Shown here: in pieces, positions 34,459-44,967 of the stretch
How positions within the stretch are numbered: position 1 is the first letter of the stretch
How the letters are laid out: every line of letters begins with the position of its first letter
DNA from: a bacterium
Lineage (GTDB): Bacteria > UBA10199 > JACPAL01 > GCA-016699445
DNA length: 64,000 nt
NCBI GenBank assembly: GCA_035454885.1
Contig: DATIGE010000003.1
Coordinates: 1-64,000, forward strand
Direction: 5' to 3'
The notes under the pieces: model-generated
Databases searched by the model: none
What the model was told of the DNA's origin: nothing
What the model saw: the letters and a program-made list of their open reading frames with translations, nothing else
Translations under genes and position numbers: made by a program

Positions 34459-36924
34459 TTAAAACAGGCTCTCCTGTCCCTCACCCCTTTTCGACCTCTT
34501 CTTGGCGATCCGCGGCTGCCCTTCGGGCTCGAGCTCACCCGATTCCAGGTTCTTGAGCACCTCCTTCGCGCGCTCGACAACCTCCGGCGGGAGACCCGCC
34601 AGGCGGGCGACGTGGATGCCGAAGCTGTGGTTCATGCCGCCGGGGACCAGGCGGTAGAGGAAGACGACGTCATCGCCGTCCTGCTTCACCGCGACGTTGC
34701 AATTCTTGATCCCTCGCCGCGTCACGGCAAGGTCGATCAGCTCGTGATAATGAGTGGCGAAGAGCGCCCGCGACTTGAGGACGTCGTGGAGGTGTTCGGC
34801 CACGGCCCAGGCGATGGAGATGCCGTCGAAGGTGGACGTGCCGCGCCCGATTTCGTCCAAGAGGACCAGGCTTTTCTCCGTCGCGTTGTGAAGGATGTTT
34901 GCCGTCTCGCACATCTCCACCATGAAGGTGCTTTCGCCGCGGGCGAGCCGGTCGGCGGCGCCCACCCGGGTGAAGATCTGGTCGACGATTCCGATCTCGG
35001 CGGAATCCGCCGGGACGAAGGACCCCGCCTGCGCCATCAAGGCGATCACGCCCGCCTGCCGGATAACCGTCGATTTTCCGGCCATGTTCGGGCCCGTGAT
35101 CATGAGGAGACGGTCGGCGGCGGCGTCCACGGAGAGATCGTTGGGCACGAAACTCCCGGCGGGCAGATTGTTCTCCACCAGCGGGTGCCTCCCCTGCCGG
35201 ATCCTGAGAACGCCGTCCTCCCGGATCTCCGGACGGACGGCGCGGGTCCCGCGCGCGTATTCCGCGAGGCTTTGAAGGGCGTCCAGCTCCGCGACCCGTT
35301 CGGCCTGGGCTTGGAGGGCGGGAACCGACGCGAGCGCCTTTTCGCGCAGTTGGCAGAAGATTTCGTATTCCAGCCCCTTGATCCTCTCCTCCGCGCCGAG
35401 CACCTTGTCCTCGAAGGACTTCAGCTCCGGCGTAATGAACCGTTCGGCGTTCGTCAGCGTCTGCTTGCGGATGAAATCCGGCGGGACCTTGGAGAGGTGC
35501 GCGGCGGTGACCTCCAGGTAATAGCCAAAGACCTGGTTGAATCGGACCTTGAGGGAGGCGATGCCCGTCCTCTTCCTCTCGCGCTCCTCGATCGCGGCGA
35601 TGGCGCCCTTGGCGTCGGCCTGGATTTTCTTTAGCTCGTCCAGCTCCGTGCGGACGCCGTCCCGGACGATCCCTCCGTCCTTGAGCCCCAATGGCGGTGC
35701 GTCGACCAGGGTCTTCGCGATCTCCTCCTTCAGCTTTGGAGACGCGTCCCAATCCGACGCCAGGCGGGAAAAAACGGCCGTCTTCAGCTCCGACAGGATC
35801 GGCGCCGTCCGGCCGAGGGCCTCCAGGGAATCCGCCAGGGCGCGCATGTCGCGCGCATTCGCCGTGCCGAGCGACAGCCGGCTGCTGATCCTCTCCAGGT
35901 CGTAGACGTTCTGCAGACAGGCCTGAACCGCCTCCAAGACCCGGGGCCGTCCGGACAGCTCCCCGACGGCGTCCAGCCGTTCCTCGATCTTCGCCTTTTG
36001 GACCAGGGGGGCCAAGAACCATTCCCGGAACTTGCGCGCCCCCATCGCGGTCTTGGTCCGGTCCAGAAGGTCCGCCAGTTCGTCGACGTTCAGGTTCTTG
36101 CGCGAATCCTCTCCGATCCTCATCCGCTCCCTCCCGTCGTGGAGACGCAAGGCCCGAAGATGGGCCATCCGACCGACCTTTTGCGTCTCCCGGACGTAGT
36201 GAAGGACGGCGCCCGCGGCGATGACCCCCGCGGGGGCCGCCTCGCACCCGAATCCGGAGAGCGTGGCCGTTTGGAACTGGTCGCAGAGGATCTTCCGCGC
36301 GTAGGTCTCGTCCCAGACCCAAACGGGGACGCGGCTGACGACAAATCGCCCCTTCAGTGTTCCGGACACGTCCGCCCCTTCCGAAACGACGACCTCGCGG
36401 GGCTCCAGGCCGCCCAGCTCGGAGAGGAGCGCGGCCTCGTCCCCGGACATCTCCAGGCAACGAAAGTCGCCCGTGGCGATGTCCGTGAAGGCAATGCCCC
36501 AAACCTCGCCATCGCGGTGGACGGCCACCAAATAGTGATGGACCGCCTTTTGCGCGCGGTCGACGCCGTTCAGAAAACCGGCGAGCCCGGGGGTGACCAC
36601 GCGCGTGACCTCCCGCCGGACGACGCCCTTGGCGTCCTTGGGGTCTTCGACCTGGTCGCAAACGGCCACCTTATAGCCCTTCTCGATCAGCTTGTTGAGG
36701 TACGGCTCGTAGGAATGATGGGGCACGCCGCAGAGGGGCACGGGGTTCGGGTCGTTCTTGTTGCGGGAGGTCAAAACGATGTCCAGGACCTTCGAGGCGG
36801 TCACGGCGTCGTCGTAGAACATCTCGTAGAAATCCCCGATCCGGTAGAAGAGGATGGCGTCCTTGCAGCTCTCCTTAATCTCCCGGTACTGCTTGAGCAT
36901 CGGCGTTTCAGATGCGTCGGACAC
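34459..36924 (-). CDS. mutS: DNA mismatch repair protein MutS
   Basis: Recognises mismatches and small loops. It has 821 residues. The N-terminal mismatch-binding domain has the FYRIGDFYEMFYDDA motif with the Phe-x-Glu wedge near residue 30; the connector, lever and clamp domains follow. ATPase motifs are GPNMAGKST near residue 610, VLLDEIGRGTSTFDG, and FATHYHEL. The GTG start at 36924 has GAGGT 7 bases upstream. It is the first gene of the long minus-strand operon that ends with cimA. Confidence 0.97.
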   Translation of the reverse strand: MSDASETPMLKQYREIKESCKDAILFYRIGDFYEMFYDDAVTASKVLDIVLTSRNKNDPNPVPLCGVPHHSYEPYLNKLIEKGYKVAVCDQVEDPKDAKGVVRREVTRVVTPGLAGFLNGVDRAQKAVHHYLVAVHRDGEVWGIAFTDIATGDFRCLEMSGDEAALLSELGGLEPREVVVSEGADVSGTLKGRFVVSRVPVWVWDETYARKILCDQFQTATLSGFGCEAAPAGVIAAGAVLHYVRETQKVGRMAHLRALRLHDGRERMRIGEDSRKNLNVDELADLLDRTKTAMGARKFREWFLAPLVQKAKIEERLDAVGELSGRPRVLEAVQACLQNVYDLERISSRLSLGTANARDMRALADSLEALGRTAPILSELKTAVFSRLASDWDASPKLKEEIAKTLVDAPPLGLKDGGIVRDGVRTELDELKKIQADAKGAIAAIEERERKRTGIASLKVRFNQVFGYYLEVTAAHLSKVPPDFIRKQTLTNAERFITPELKSFEDKVLGAEERIKGLEYEIFCQLREKALASVPALQAQAERVAELDALQSLAEYARGTRAVRPEIREDGVLRIRQGRHPLVENNLPAGSFVPNDLSVDAAADRLLMITGPNMAGKSTVIRQAGVIALMAQAGSFVPADSAEIGIVDQIFTRVGAADRLARGESTFMVEMCETANILHNATEKSLVLLDEIGRGTSTFDGISIAWAVAEHLHDVLKSRALFATHYHELIDLAVTRRGIKNCNVAVKQDGDDVVFLYRLVPGGMNHSFGIHVARLAGLPPEVVERAKEVLKNLESGELEPEGQPRIAKKRSKRGEGQESLF

Positions 36925-36951
36925 GTTTCACACCTCGAAAAAATAAACGAC

Positions 36952-36976
36952 TGAATCGCACCCGTCAGGGTGTGGC
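36952..36976 (-). repeat. Short hairpin repeat, copy 2, upstream of mutS
   Basis: TGAATCGCACCC-GTCA-GGGTGTGGC on the plus strand, matching 19134-19157 except in the loop. It is intergenic here, about 28 bases upstream of the mutS start, and so would lie in the mutS leader. Confidence 0.6.
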
Positions 36977-37003
36977 TAGGAGGTATCAAGTTGGCAGGAT
37001 TGC

Positions 37004-37651
37004 TCAACCCAAAAGTTGGATGAAATTCACCATCCGTCCCGCGGCTTCGCCGTCGCGGCGGTAGGACCAGAAGAGGTCCGGGCGGCAGTGGGTGCAGAGG
37101 TCGATGCGATCGACCTGGGCGTCGGAAACGCCCGATTCCCGGAGCTGAAGCCGGTTGGTCAGAGCGACGTCCAAGAGCCACTTCGTCTCCGAAAGGCGTT
37201 TGAGGATCGGCCATCCGGGGAACTCGCGCTCGAAGTCCCCCTTCACGTCCTCCTTCACCTCAAAGCAACCCGCGGCCATGTTGGGCCCGAGGGCGCAGAC
37301 GAGGTTTTCCGCCCGACCGCCCCTTTCGACGATCCGCCGGATCGCGGCTTGGACGGCCCGCTGCAACGTCCCCTTCCACCCCGCGTGAACGGCGGCGACG
37401 ATGCGGGCCTTCGGCTCCACGACGAGAATCGGCAGGCAGTCGGCGGTCTTGACCGCCACGGCGACGCCTGGGCGATCCGTTAGAACCGTATCGAAACCAT
37501 CCGGTTCATCGGCGAGAACGGCCTCCGGTTCCAAAATACGGACGCCGTGGACTTGTTTGACGGTCACGGTATGGGCCGGTCGGGGATCGGCGATCGTTCC
37601 GAAGCCGTGGGCGATTCCGGGGACGGCTCGAAGCAAGGGAGAGGCGATCAT
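37004..37651 (-). CDS. pgeF: Peptidoglycan editing factor PgeF (YfiH/laccase-domain)
   Basis: Family COG1496, once called polyphenol oxidase; PgeF removes wrongly incorporated amino acids from muropeptide precursors, and relatives act on purine nucleosides. It has 215 residues. Signatures are KQVHG, VAVKTADCLPIL and VHAGWKGTLQ with the conserved Cys and His residues, and CTHCRPDLFWSYRRDG near the end. The ATG at 37651 overlaps the rluD stop as ATGA; a longer open frame up to 38224 lies wholly inside rluD and was rejected. Confidence 0.9.
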   Translation of the reverse strand: MIASPLLRAVPGIAHGFGTIADPRPAHTVTVKQVHGVRILEPEAVLADEPDGFDTVLTDRPGVAVAVKTADCLPILVVEPKARIVAAVHAGWKGTLQRAVQAAIRRIVERGGRAENLVCALGPNMAAGCFEVKEDVKGDFEREFPGWPILKRLSETKWLLDVALTNRLQLRESGVSDAQVDRIDLCTHCRPDLFWSYRRDGEAAGRMVNFIQLLG

Positions 37652-38568
37652 GGCAGCGATTCTATCACGGACCGGAAATCCTCGGGGAGTGGGGCTTCGA
37701 ACGACAAGCGCTCTTCGCTCTTCGGATGCCGGAACGACAGCTTCCAGGCATGGAGCATGGGGCGTGTGAGCGACTCCAGACGCGTCCGGACGGCTTCGTC
37801 CTTGATCGACGACAGATGGCTCTTGGCGCCGTAGGCCGCGTCGCCCACGATCGGATGATGCGCCTCCGAAAGATGGACGCGGATCTGGTGCGTGCGCCCG
37901 GTCTCGAGGGCGATCTCCAGGAGCGTGAGCCCCGCAAAAGAGCGCGCCACCTTCCAATGCGTCACGGCGCTCCGCGCGAACTTCGTGCGGCTCGAGAACT
38001 TCTTCCGGTGGACCGTGTCGCGCCCGATGGGGACGTCGATCGTGCCCGCCTTTTGCTTGAAGGCGCCGAAGACCAGGGCCTGGTAGGTCTTGTCGACCTT
38101 CCGGTCCTTGAACTGCTGGGCGAGCTTCCGTTGCACCAGGTCGTTCTTCGCGACGACCATAACCCCGGATGTGCCTTTGTCGAGGCGATGGACGATTCCC
38201 GGTCGTAGGGGCATGGCGCGCCATGCCCCGACCGGTCCACCACCCAAATGATGCAAAATGGCGCTCACCAACGTCCCCTTGTAATGCCCCGGCGCCGGAT
38301 GGACCACCATCCCAGCGGCCTTATTGATGACTAGCAAATCGTCATCCTCGTAAAGGATGTCCAGCGGGATCTCTTCGGCCTCGGCCTTCGGGATCTCCGG
38401 CGCCCGGCGGACCATTTCGATGTCCTCCCCGCCGTGGAGGAGAAAGCTCGGCTTGCGCTTCTCCCCGTTGACCAGGACGAAGCCGTCGTCGATCAGCTTC
38501 TTGATCTGGGTCCGGCTGTAGTGCTTGTGCTGGGTCGCCAGATAGGCGTCAAGGCGGGTCTTATTCAA
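37648..38568 (-). CDS. rluD: 23S rRNA pseudouridine synthase (RluD family), with a palindromic insert
   Basis: Makes pseudouridines in 23S rRNA. It has 306 residues. An N-terminal S4 domain (TRLDAYLATQ...VLVNGE) is followed by the RsuA/RluA catalytic domain, with the catalytic aspartate D130 in HRLDKGTSG. The start is taken as TTG 38568, overlapping the upstream stop; the open frame extends to 39219 only through the HNH gene in another frame. Residues 113-121 (VGAWRAMPL) come from the 28-bp palindromic element and lie in the variable loop just before the catalytic motif. Confidence 0.9.
   Translation of the reverse strand: MNKTRLDAYLATQHKHYSRTQIKKLIDDGFVLVNGEKRKPSFLLHGGEDIEMVRRAPEIPKAEAEEIPLDILYEDDDLLVINKAAGMVVHPAPGHYKGTLVSAILHHLGGGPVGAWRAMPLRPGIVHRLDKGTSGVMVVAKNDLVQRKLAQQFKDRKVDKTYQALVFGAFKQKAGTIDVPIGRDTVHRKKFSSRTKFARSAVTHWKVARSFAGLTLLEIALETGRTHQIRVHLSEAHHPIVGDAAYGAKSHLSSIKDEAVRTRLESLTRPMLHAWKLSFRHPKSEERLSFEAPLPEDFRSVIESLP
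38205..38232. repeat. 28-bp in-frame palindromic element, copy in rluD
   Basis: Arms GTAGGGGCATGGCG and CGCCATGCCCCGAC, one mismatch from a perfect palindrome. It is read as VGAWRAMPL at residues 113-121 of RluD. The inner 24 bases are identical to those of the nnrE copy 17 kb away. Confidence 0.88.
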
Positions 38569-39164
38569 TCTTCTTTCAATTCCAGATTCCAATACGAGAA
38601 GTCGACGATGTTGAAGAACGGCCTCCACTCCTCGTGCCGGACCACGCGGGACGAAAGGTCCATGAACGGCGTCCAATGGGGGCGCGACGGCGTGCGGATG
38701 AGCTTCATGTGCGCCTGGGCCGGCGAGAGCCCCCCCTTCTTGCGGTTGCAGGGGATGCAGCTCGTGACCACGTTCTCCCACGTCGTCTTGCCGCCCTGGG
38801 TGCGCGGAACGACGTGGTCCAGATTCAGGTCCGTCCGCGGCAGGTGTTTGCCGCAAAACTGGCAGGTGTTGGCGTCCCGCAGGTAGATGTTGTGCCTTGA
38901 AAACCGGACGTGCCGCTTCGGTACGCGGTCGTAGGTCTGCAGCAGGATCACGCGCGGGACACGGATCATGCGGTTGATGAGGCCGATCTTTTCGTGATGG
39001 TCGGCCACCGCGAGCTCGCTCCAGCTCTGGAAGTCGAAGGTCTCGTACTGGCGGTCGACCGCCTTGGCGATCCCCATGTAGAGCAGCGTGAACGCGCGGC
39101 GCAAAGAGGTGACGTGAATCGGGATGTAAGAGCGATTCAGGACAAGTACTTGGGAGGTCAGCAT
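38565..39164 (-). CDS. HNH endonuclease-domain protein
   Basis: A 199-residue protein of a widespread single-HNH family. The domain is CQFCGKHL...LNLDHVVPRTQGG...WENVV...CIPCNRKKGG, with the two CxxC zinc knuckles, the DH pair and the catalytic Asn/His scaffold intact. The N-terminal 85 residues (LVLNRSYIPIHVTSLRRAF) are typical of the family. No partner methylase or antitoxin is nearby, so it is not part of a visible restriction system. It is the first gene of the hnh-rluD-pgeF operon and divergent from the PyrD-like gene. Confidence 0.88.
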   Translation of the reverse strand: MLTSQVLVLNRSYIPIHVTSLRRAFTLLYMGIAKAVDRQYETFDFQSWSELAVADHHEKIGLINRMIRVPRVILLQTYDRVPKRHVRFSRHNIYLRDANTCQFCGKHLPRTDLNLDHVVPRTQGGKTTWENVVTSCIPCNRKKGGLSPAQAHMKLIRTPSRPHWTPFMDLSSRVVRHEEWRPFFNIVDFSYWNLELKED

Positions 39165-39221
39165 TTTCAGAGGCCAGAATCGTATGAAATGCGTTGATCG
39201 TCAAGACGCAATCCGTCATAG

Positions 39222-40106
39222 GTGATGCAAGTGATTACGCTTTCCAACGGCCACAAATTCAAGTTCATGACCGCCTCCGGGGCGCTGGCCTACGACGGGC
39301 AGGGTTGGCCCTGGGAAAAACCCCTCAAGTGGGTGGGCCTGCTCGATCCCGCCCTCTTCACGAACGTGACGAAGACGCTGACCCGCAGTCCGCGCGAAGG
39401 GAATCTGCGCTGGTCGCACCCTTGGAGCGTGGTGAAGGCGATAAAAGGCGGCGGGGTCGTCAACGCGATCGGGCTCACCAACCCGGGGATCGACTGGTGG
39501 CTCAAAGCGGTCGCGCCGCGGATCTCCGAACGATTCCACCTGGTGGCTTCCGTTGAGTCGCGCGACGAACTGGAGGTCGCGGAAATGATCCAGCTCCTGG
39601 AGGGCCAGCGAATCCGGGCCATCGAGCTGAATCTTTCCTGTCCCAACACGAAGGATCTCACCGACCGCACGACGGAGAAGATTCTCGCCATCGCGCGCCA
39701 CGCCGCCCGGCTCTCGTTCGTTCCGTTGATCGCGAAGCTCTCCTTCACCCACGACTACGTCGGTATCGCCAAGGAATTGGCCAAGGAGCCGAAGATCCAG
39801 GCCCTCGCCATCAACAGCATTCCGTGGGCCGCGATCTTCCCGGACCGCCCCTCCCCCCTCGCAAACTTAGGCGGCGGCGGCGTCTCCGGCCGGATCATCC
39901 AGGCATACACGTGGAAGATGGTCGGGGAGTTGGCGATCGCGACAAGAATCCCGGTCATCGGTCCGTCTGTGTGGGAATACGAGGACATTCAAAGGGTGAC
40001 CGACATGGGCGCCAAGGCGGTGAGCTTCGGCTCGGTATTCGTGCGGCACCCTTGCCGGCCGACGCGGTTTGTGAGGCGGTGGATCAGGGAGAACATTCGG
40101 CGATAA
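39222..40106 (+). CDS. Dihydroorotate dehydrogenase-like flavoprotein
   Basis: A 294-residue TIM-barrel flavoprotein related to PyrD. The NLSCPNTKD segment corresponds to the FMN-binding part of the dihydroorotate dehydrogenase family; INSIPW and GGGGVSGRIIQA resemble later barrel motifs. Whether it oxidises dihydroorotate or another substrate cannot be told, because several family motifs are diverged. The start is GTG 39222 or ATG 39225. It is a lone plus-strand gene: divergent from hnh (57 bp apart) and overlapping the rimO 3' end by 23 bases. Confidence 0.75.
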   Translation: MMQVITLSNGHKFKFMTASGALAYDGQGWPWEKPLKWVGLLDPALFTNVTKTLTRSPREGNLRWSHPWSVVKAIKGGGVVNAIGLTNPGIDWWLKAVAPRISERFHLVASVESRDELEVAEMIQLLEGQRIRAIELNLSCPNTKDLTDRTTEKILAIARHAARLSFVPLIAKLSFTHDYVGIAKELAKEPKIQALAINSIPWAAIFPDRPSPLANLGGGGVSGRIIQAYTWKMVGELAIATRIPVIGPSVWEYEDIQRVTDMGAKAVSFGSVFVRHPCRPTRFVRRWIRENIRR

Positions 40107-41439
40107 GGTCGTAGTCGGCGGCCTTGAGGACCCTTGCGTCCAAGAACTCCCCTGCGGGGAGATTCTTGCCCGCAAGGACGGTGATCCCATCGATCTCGGG
40201 GGCCTGCGAGGCGAGACGCGCCTTGAAGAATCCGCCGCCCTCCGGCATCGGACCCTCGCAGAGGGCCTTCAGCCTCCGGCCGACCAGGGCCTGGTTCTTC
40301 TTCCGCGAGATCTGCCTCTGCAGGGCCATCAGGCGTTCGTAACGTTCGTCCTTCATTTTCGCGCCGATCTGGTCCGGCAGCGTCGCCGCGGCCGTGCCTT
40401 CCTCGACCGAAAACCTGAAGACGCCCACGCGGTCGAACTCCGCCTCCGAGACGAAATCGCAAAGCTCCTGGAACTCCTCTTCGGTCTCGCCGGGGTAGCC
40501 CACGATGAACGTCGTCCGGAGCGCGACGTCCCGAATCTCCTTCTTAAGCTTTCCGATCAGCTGGCGCACGTACCGCGACGGCGAGCCCCGCTTCATGGAG
40601 AGCAATATCCGCTCGCTGATGTGCTGGAGCGGCATGTCGACGTATTTCACGATGTGTTCCGCGTCCCGAATCGTCCCGATCAGGCGGTCGTTGAACTCGA
40701 GAGGGTACATGTAGAGTGGACGGAGCCAGAACTCTCCCCGGAGCTTGTCCAGCCTCTCCAGGAGTCTTGCCAGGGTCGTGCCGTCCTTCAGGTCGCGGCC
40801 GTACTCGTTCAAGTCCTGGGCGATCAGGTTGAACTCCTTCACGCCTTCGCCGACGAACCCCTCGACCTCGCGCACGACCGAGTCCATCGTCCGGCTCTTC
40901 AGGCGGCCCCGGATCGAGGGGATCGTGCAGAAGGAGCAGATGTGGGAGCAACCCTCGGAGATTTTCAGGTAGCTGTAGTGCCCGGGGGTCGAGAGGACAC
41001 GCGGGAGGTCGGGGTCGGGGAGGATTTGGCGGGAGCTGACGTGTACGGGCACGGCGCGCCGTGCCCCTACCTCGGCGAATCGCGCCCTCAAAAACGCCCC
41101 GATCCGGTCGAATTCCCCCGTCCCCACGAACAGATCGACCTCCGGCATCTCTTTCGCCAGCTCCTCCCCGTGTTTCTGCGAGAGACAGCCCGAGGCCACC
41201 AGGACCCGGCAGGTCCCCGCCTCCTTGTATCGGGCCATCTGAAGGATCTGGTCGATGGATTCCTTCCGCGAGGCCTCCAGAAAGCCGCAGGTGTTGACGA
41301 TGATGACGTCGCTCTTCGCGGGATCGGTGGAGAACCGGAATCCGTCCTTCTTGAGGTATCCGAGGATCATCTCGGCGTCGACCAGGTTCTTGGCGCAGCC
41401 GAGCGAGACCATGCAAATGGACTTAGGGCTTGGCGTCAC
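40084..41439 (-). CDS. rimO: Ribosomal protein S12 methylthiotransferase RimO, with a palindromic insert
   Basis: Radical SAM enzyme adding a methylthio group to Asp88 of ribosomal protein S12. It has 451 residues from GTG 41439, chosen for AAGGA 8 bases upstream and the family N-terminus ICMVSLGCAKNLVDAE. Cluster ligands are C15, C51, C85 and the radical SAM triad C164, C168, C171 (GCSHICSFC). A C-terminal TRAM domain is present. Residues 124-132 (VGARRAVPV) derive from the 28-bp palindrome and lie in the linker before the radical SAM domain. It overlaps rimI by 17 bases. Confidence 0.94.
   Translation of the reverse strand: MTPSPKSICMVSLGCAKNLVDAEMILGYLKKDGFRFSTDPAKSDVIIVNTCGFLEASRKESIDQILQMARYKEAGTCRVLVASGCLSQKHGEELAKEMPEVDLFVGTGEFDRIGAFLRARFAEVGARRAVPVHVSSRQILPDPDLPRVLSTPGHYSYLKISEGCSHICSFCTIPSIRGRLKSRTMDSVVREVEGFVGEGVKEFNLIAQDLNEYGRDLKDGTTLARLLERLDKLRGEFWLRPLYMYPLEFNDRLIGTIRDAEHIVKYVDMPLQHISERILLSMKRGSPSRYVRQLIGKLKKEIRDVALRTTFIVGYPGETEEEFQELCDFVSEAEFDRVGVFRFSVEEGTAAATLPDQIGAKMKDERYERLMALQRQISRKKNQALVGRRLKALCEGPMPEGGGFFKARLASQAPEIDGITVLAGKNLPAGEFLDARVLKAADYDLIAECSP
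41043..41070. repeat. 28-bp in-frame palindromic element, copy in rimO
   Basis: Arms GTACGGGCACGGCG and CGCCGTGCCCCTAC, one mismatch from a perfect palindrome. It is read as VGARRAVPV at residues 124-132 of RimO. It is in the same phase and of the same type as the nnrD copy. Confidence 0.88.
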
Positions 41440-41896
41440 GCGATTCTTCCTTGAGGGAGAGACCGAGCACGAGGGCATCCTCATCGTTGTCCTGATAATA
41501 TTTCCTACGGACGCCCACTTGGCGGAACCCGTACTTGGAGTAAAGCCTGAGCCCGGCCGCGTTGGAGGGACGGACGTCCAGGGAGACGCTCTCCACCTTG
41601 TTTTTTCGGGCGTCCTCGAGCATGGACTCGATGAGCCGGGAGGCGATGCTCAGCTTCCTCCAATCGGGATGGACGGCGATCGTGATCAGGTGCACCTCGG
41701 GCCCCACGCGCCAATAGTCGATATAGCCCACGATATTGCCTTCGCTCCGCGCCACGAAAAGGTGCGCGACATTCAGGTTCAACTCCATTCGGAAGAGGTT
41801 GAGCGTGAACGGCGTCGGAAAGGAGACCGTCTCGATGGCCATCACCTCGGAGAGATCGGACTCCTTCATCCTTTCGATGACAACGTCCCCGTTCAT
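41423..41896 (-). CDS. rimI: Ribosomal-protein-alanine N-acetyltransferase (RimI/GNAT)
   Basis: GNAT acetyltransferase that modifies the N-terminal Ala of ribosomal protein S18. It has 157 residues from ATG 41896, where the protein opens like the family (VIERMKESDLSEVMAIE). A TTG at 41929 overlapping the eno stop is the alternative and would add 11 residues. The acetyl-CoA site is the ITIAVHPDWRKLSIASRLI segment, followed by LDVRPSNAAGLRLYSKYGF and RKYY. The C-terminus overlaps rimO. Pairing of RimI with RimO makes this a ribosome-modification operon. Confidence 0.87.
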   Translation of the reverse strand: MNGDVVIERMKESDLSEVMAIETVSFPTPFTLNLFRMELNLNVAHLFVARSEGNIVGYIDYWRVGPEVHLITIAVHPDWRKLSIASRLIESMLEDARKNKVESVSLDVRPSNAAGLRLYSKYGFRQVGVRRKYYQDNDEDALVLGLSLKEESRDAKP

Positions 41897-41925
41897 TCGA
41901 CGGCCAGCGATTTGATCGGGAGATT

Positions 41926-44318
<2,393 letters not shown>

Positions 44319-44322
44319 AAAC

Positions 44323-44799
44323 ATGCTCGAAGTCCTCATCGTCGCCTTCGGGGCCATCGGGGCCGGGTTCGCCCTCATCCTCCTCCTCGCCCTGGCGGAC
44401 AAGCACGCTAAGAAAAAGCTGACCGTCGAGGACGGCGGACTCACGCAACGCGAGTTCGAAAAGGCCTGCGTGGAGGTCTTGGAGCGCATGAAGCTGACGA
44501 TCGGCGAAATCGTCCGGACGGCGGACGACAACCTGGACATTCGCGCCCAAAATCCCGCCCCCGTCGTCGGCGGCGAGTTCTTCATCCGCTGCGTCTATTT
44601 GGAACCGGGCGGCGTCGTTCAAGCGGCGGAGATTCTGGAGGTCTCGAACGTCATCGTCCAGGACCGGCTTTCGAAGGGGCTTTTTTTCACCAACGCCTCC
44701 TTTGCCGCGGACATCCCCTCCCTCTCCGAACTCGCCCCCCTGGAATTCATCGACGGCGCCCGCCTCAAGGCGATGATGGCCGACTTGCCGATGGTCTAG
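44323..44799 (+). CDS. Membrane-anchored Mrr/PD-(D/E)xK-like protein, probably inactive
   Basis: A 158-residue protein. The N-terminal membrane helix (LEVLIVAFGAIGAGFALILL) is followed by a domain that looks like a restriction endonuclease (Mrr_cat) fold: TQREFEKACVEVLERM helix, NLDIRAQNP in the position of the catalytic Asp strand, EFFIRCVYL where QCK would be expected, then a helix and KGLFFTNASFAADI, matching the family's KGIIVTTS-type strand. The QxK lysine is replaced, so nuclease activity is doubtful. It is coupled to the upstream gene. Confidence 0.65.
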   Translation: MLEVLIVAFGAIGAGFALILLLALADKHAKKKLTVEDGGLTQREFEKACVEVLERMKLTIGEIVRTADDNLDIRAQNPAPVVGGEFFIRCVYLEPGGVVQAAEILEVSNVIVQDRLSKGLFFTNASFAADIPSLSELAPLEFIDGARLKAMMADLPMV

Positions 44800-44939
44800 C
44801 ATCCCCGTCAAAAAACAACTTGTTTGGGTCGAATTTGACCCGTTCCTTGCCGCCCATTTCACCGGTTTTCGGCCCCGGTTAAAATTAATAAATTTTATAA
44901 ATTAGCTACTTAGAGACCACCTCTCGAGCGCAGATTTGC

Positions 44940-44955
44940 TGGCACCCGGATTGCT
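44940..44955 (+). promoter_or_regulatory. Sigma-54-like sequence just before B1 (position doubtful)
   Basis: TGGCACCCGGATTGCT matches TGGCACG-N4-TTGCW at all but one fixed position. However, the predicted start (near 44966) falls after the GGAGG ribosome site (44961-44965) and two bases before the B1 ATG, which would make the transcript nearly leaderless. The 168-bp space upstream also has an AT-rich tract (AATAAATTTTATAAATT) that could hold another promoter. Confidence 0.25.
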
Positions 44956-44967
44956 CACAAGGAGGAC

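Noticed and set aside
37652-38224. PgeF N-terminal extension to 38224
   Set aside because: It lies wholly inside rluD in another frame and begins in the palindromic element; the family N-terminus fits ATG 37651.
38569-39219. RluD N-terminal extension to 39219
   Set aside because: The extension is Arg/Pro-rich shadow sequence of the HNH gene; the S4 domain starts right after TTG 38568.
44940-44955. B1 transcribed from the adjacent sigma-54-like sequence
   Set aside because: The match is good but would start transcription after the ribosome site. It is kept as a low-confidence site and not counted among the firm examples.
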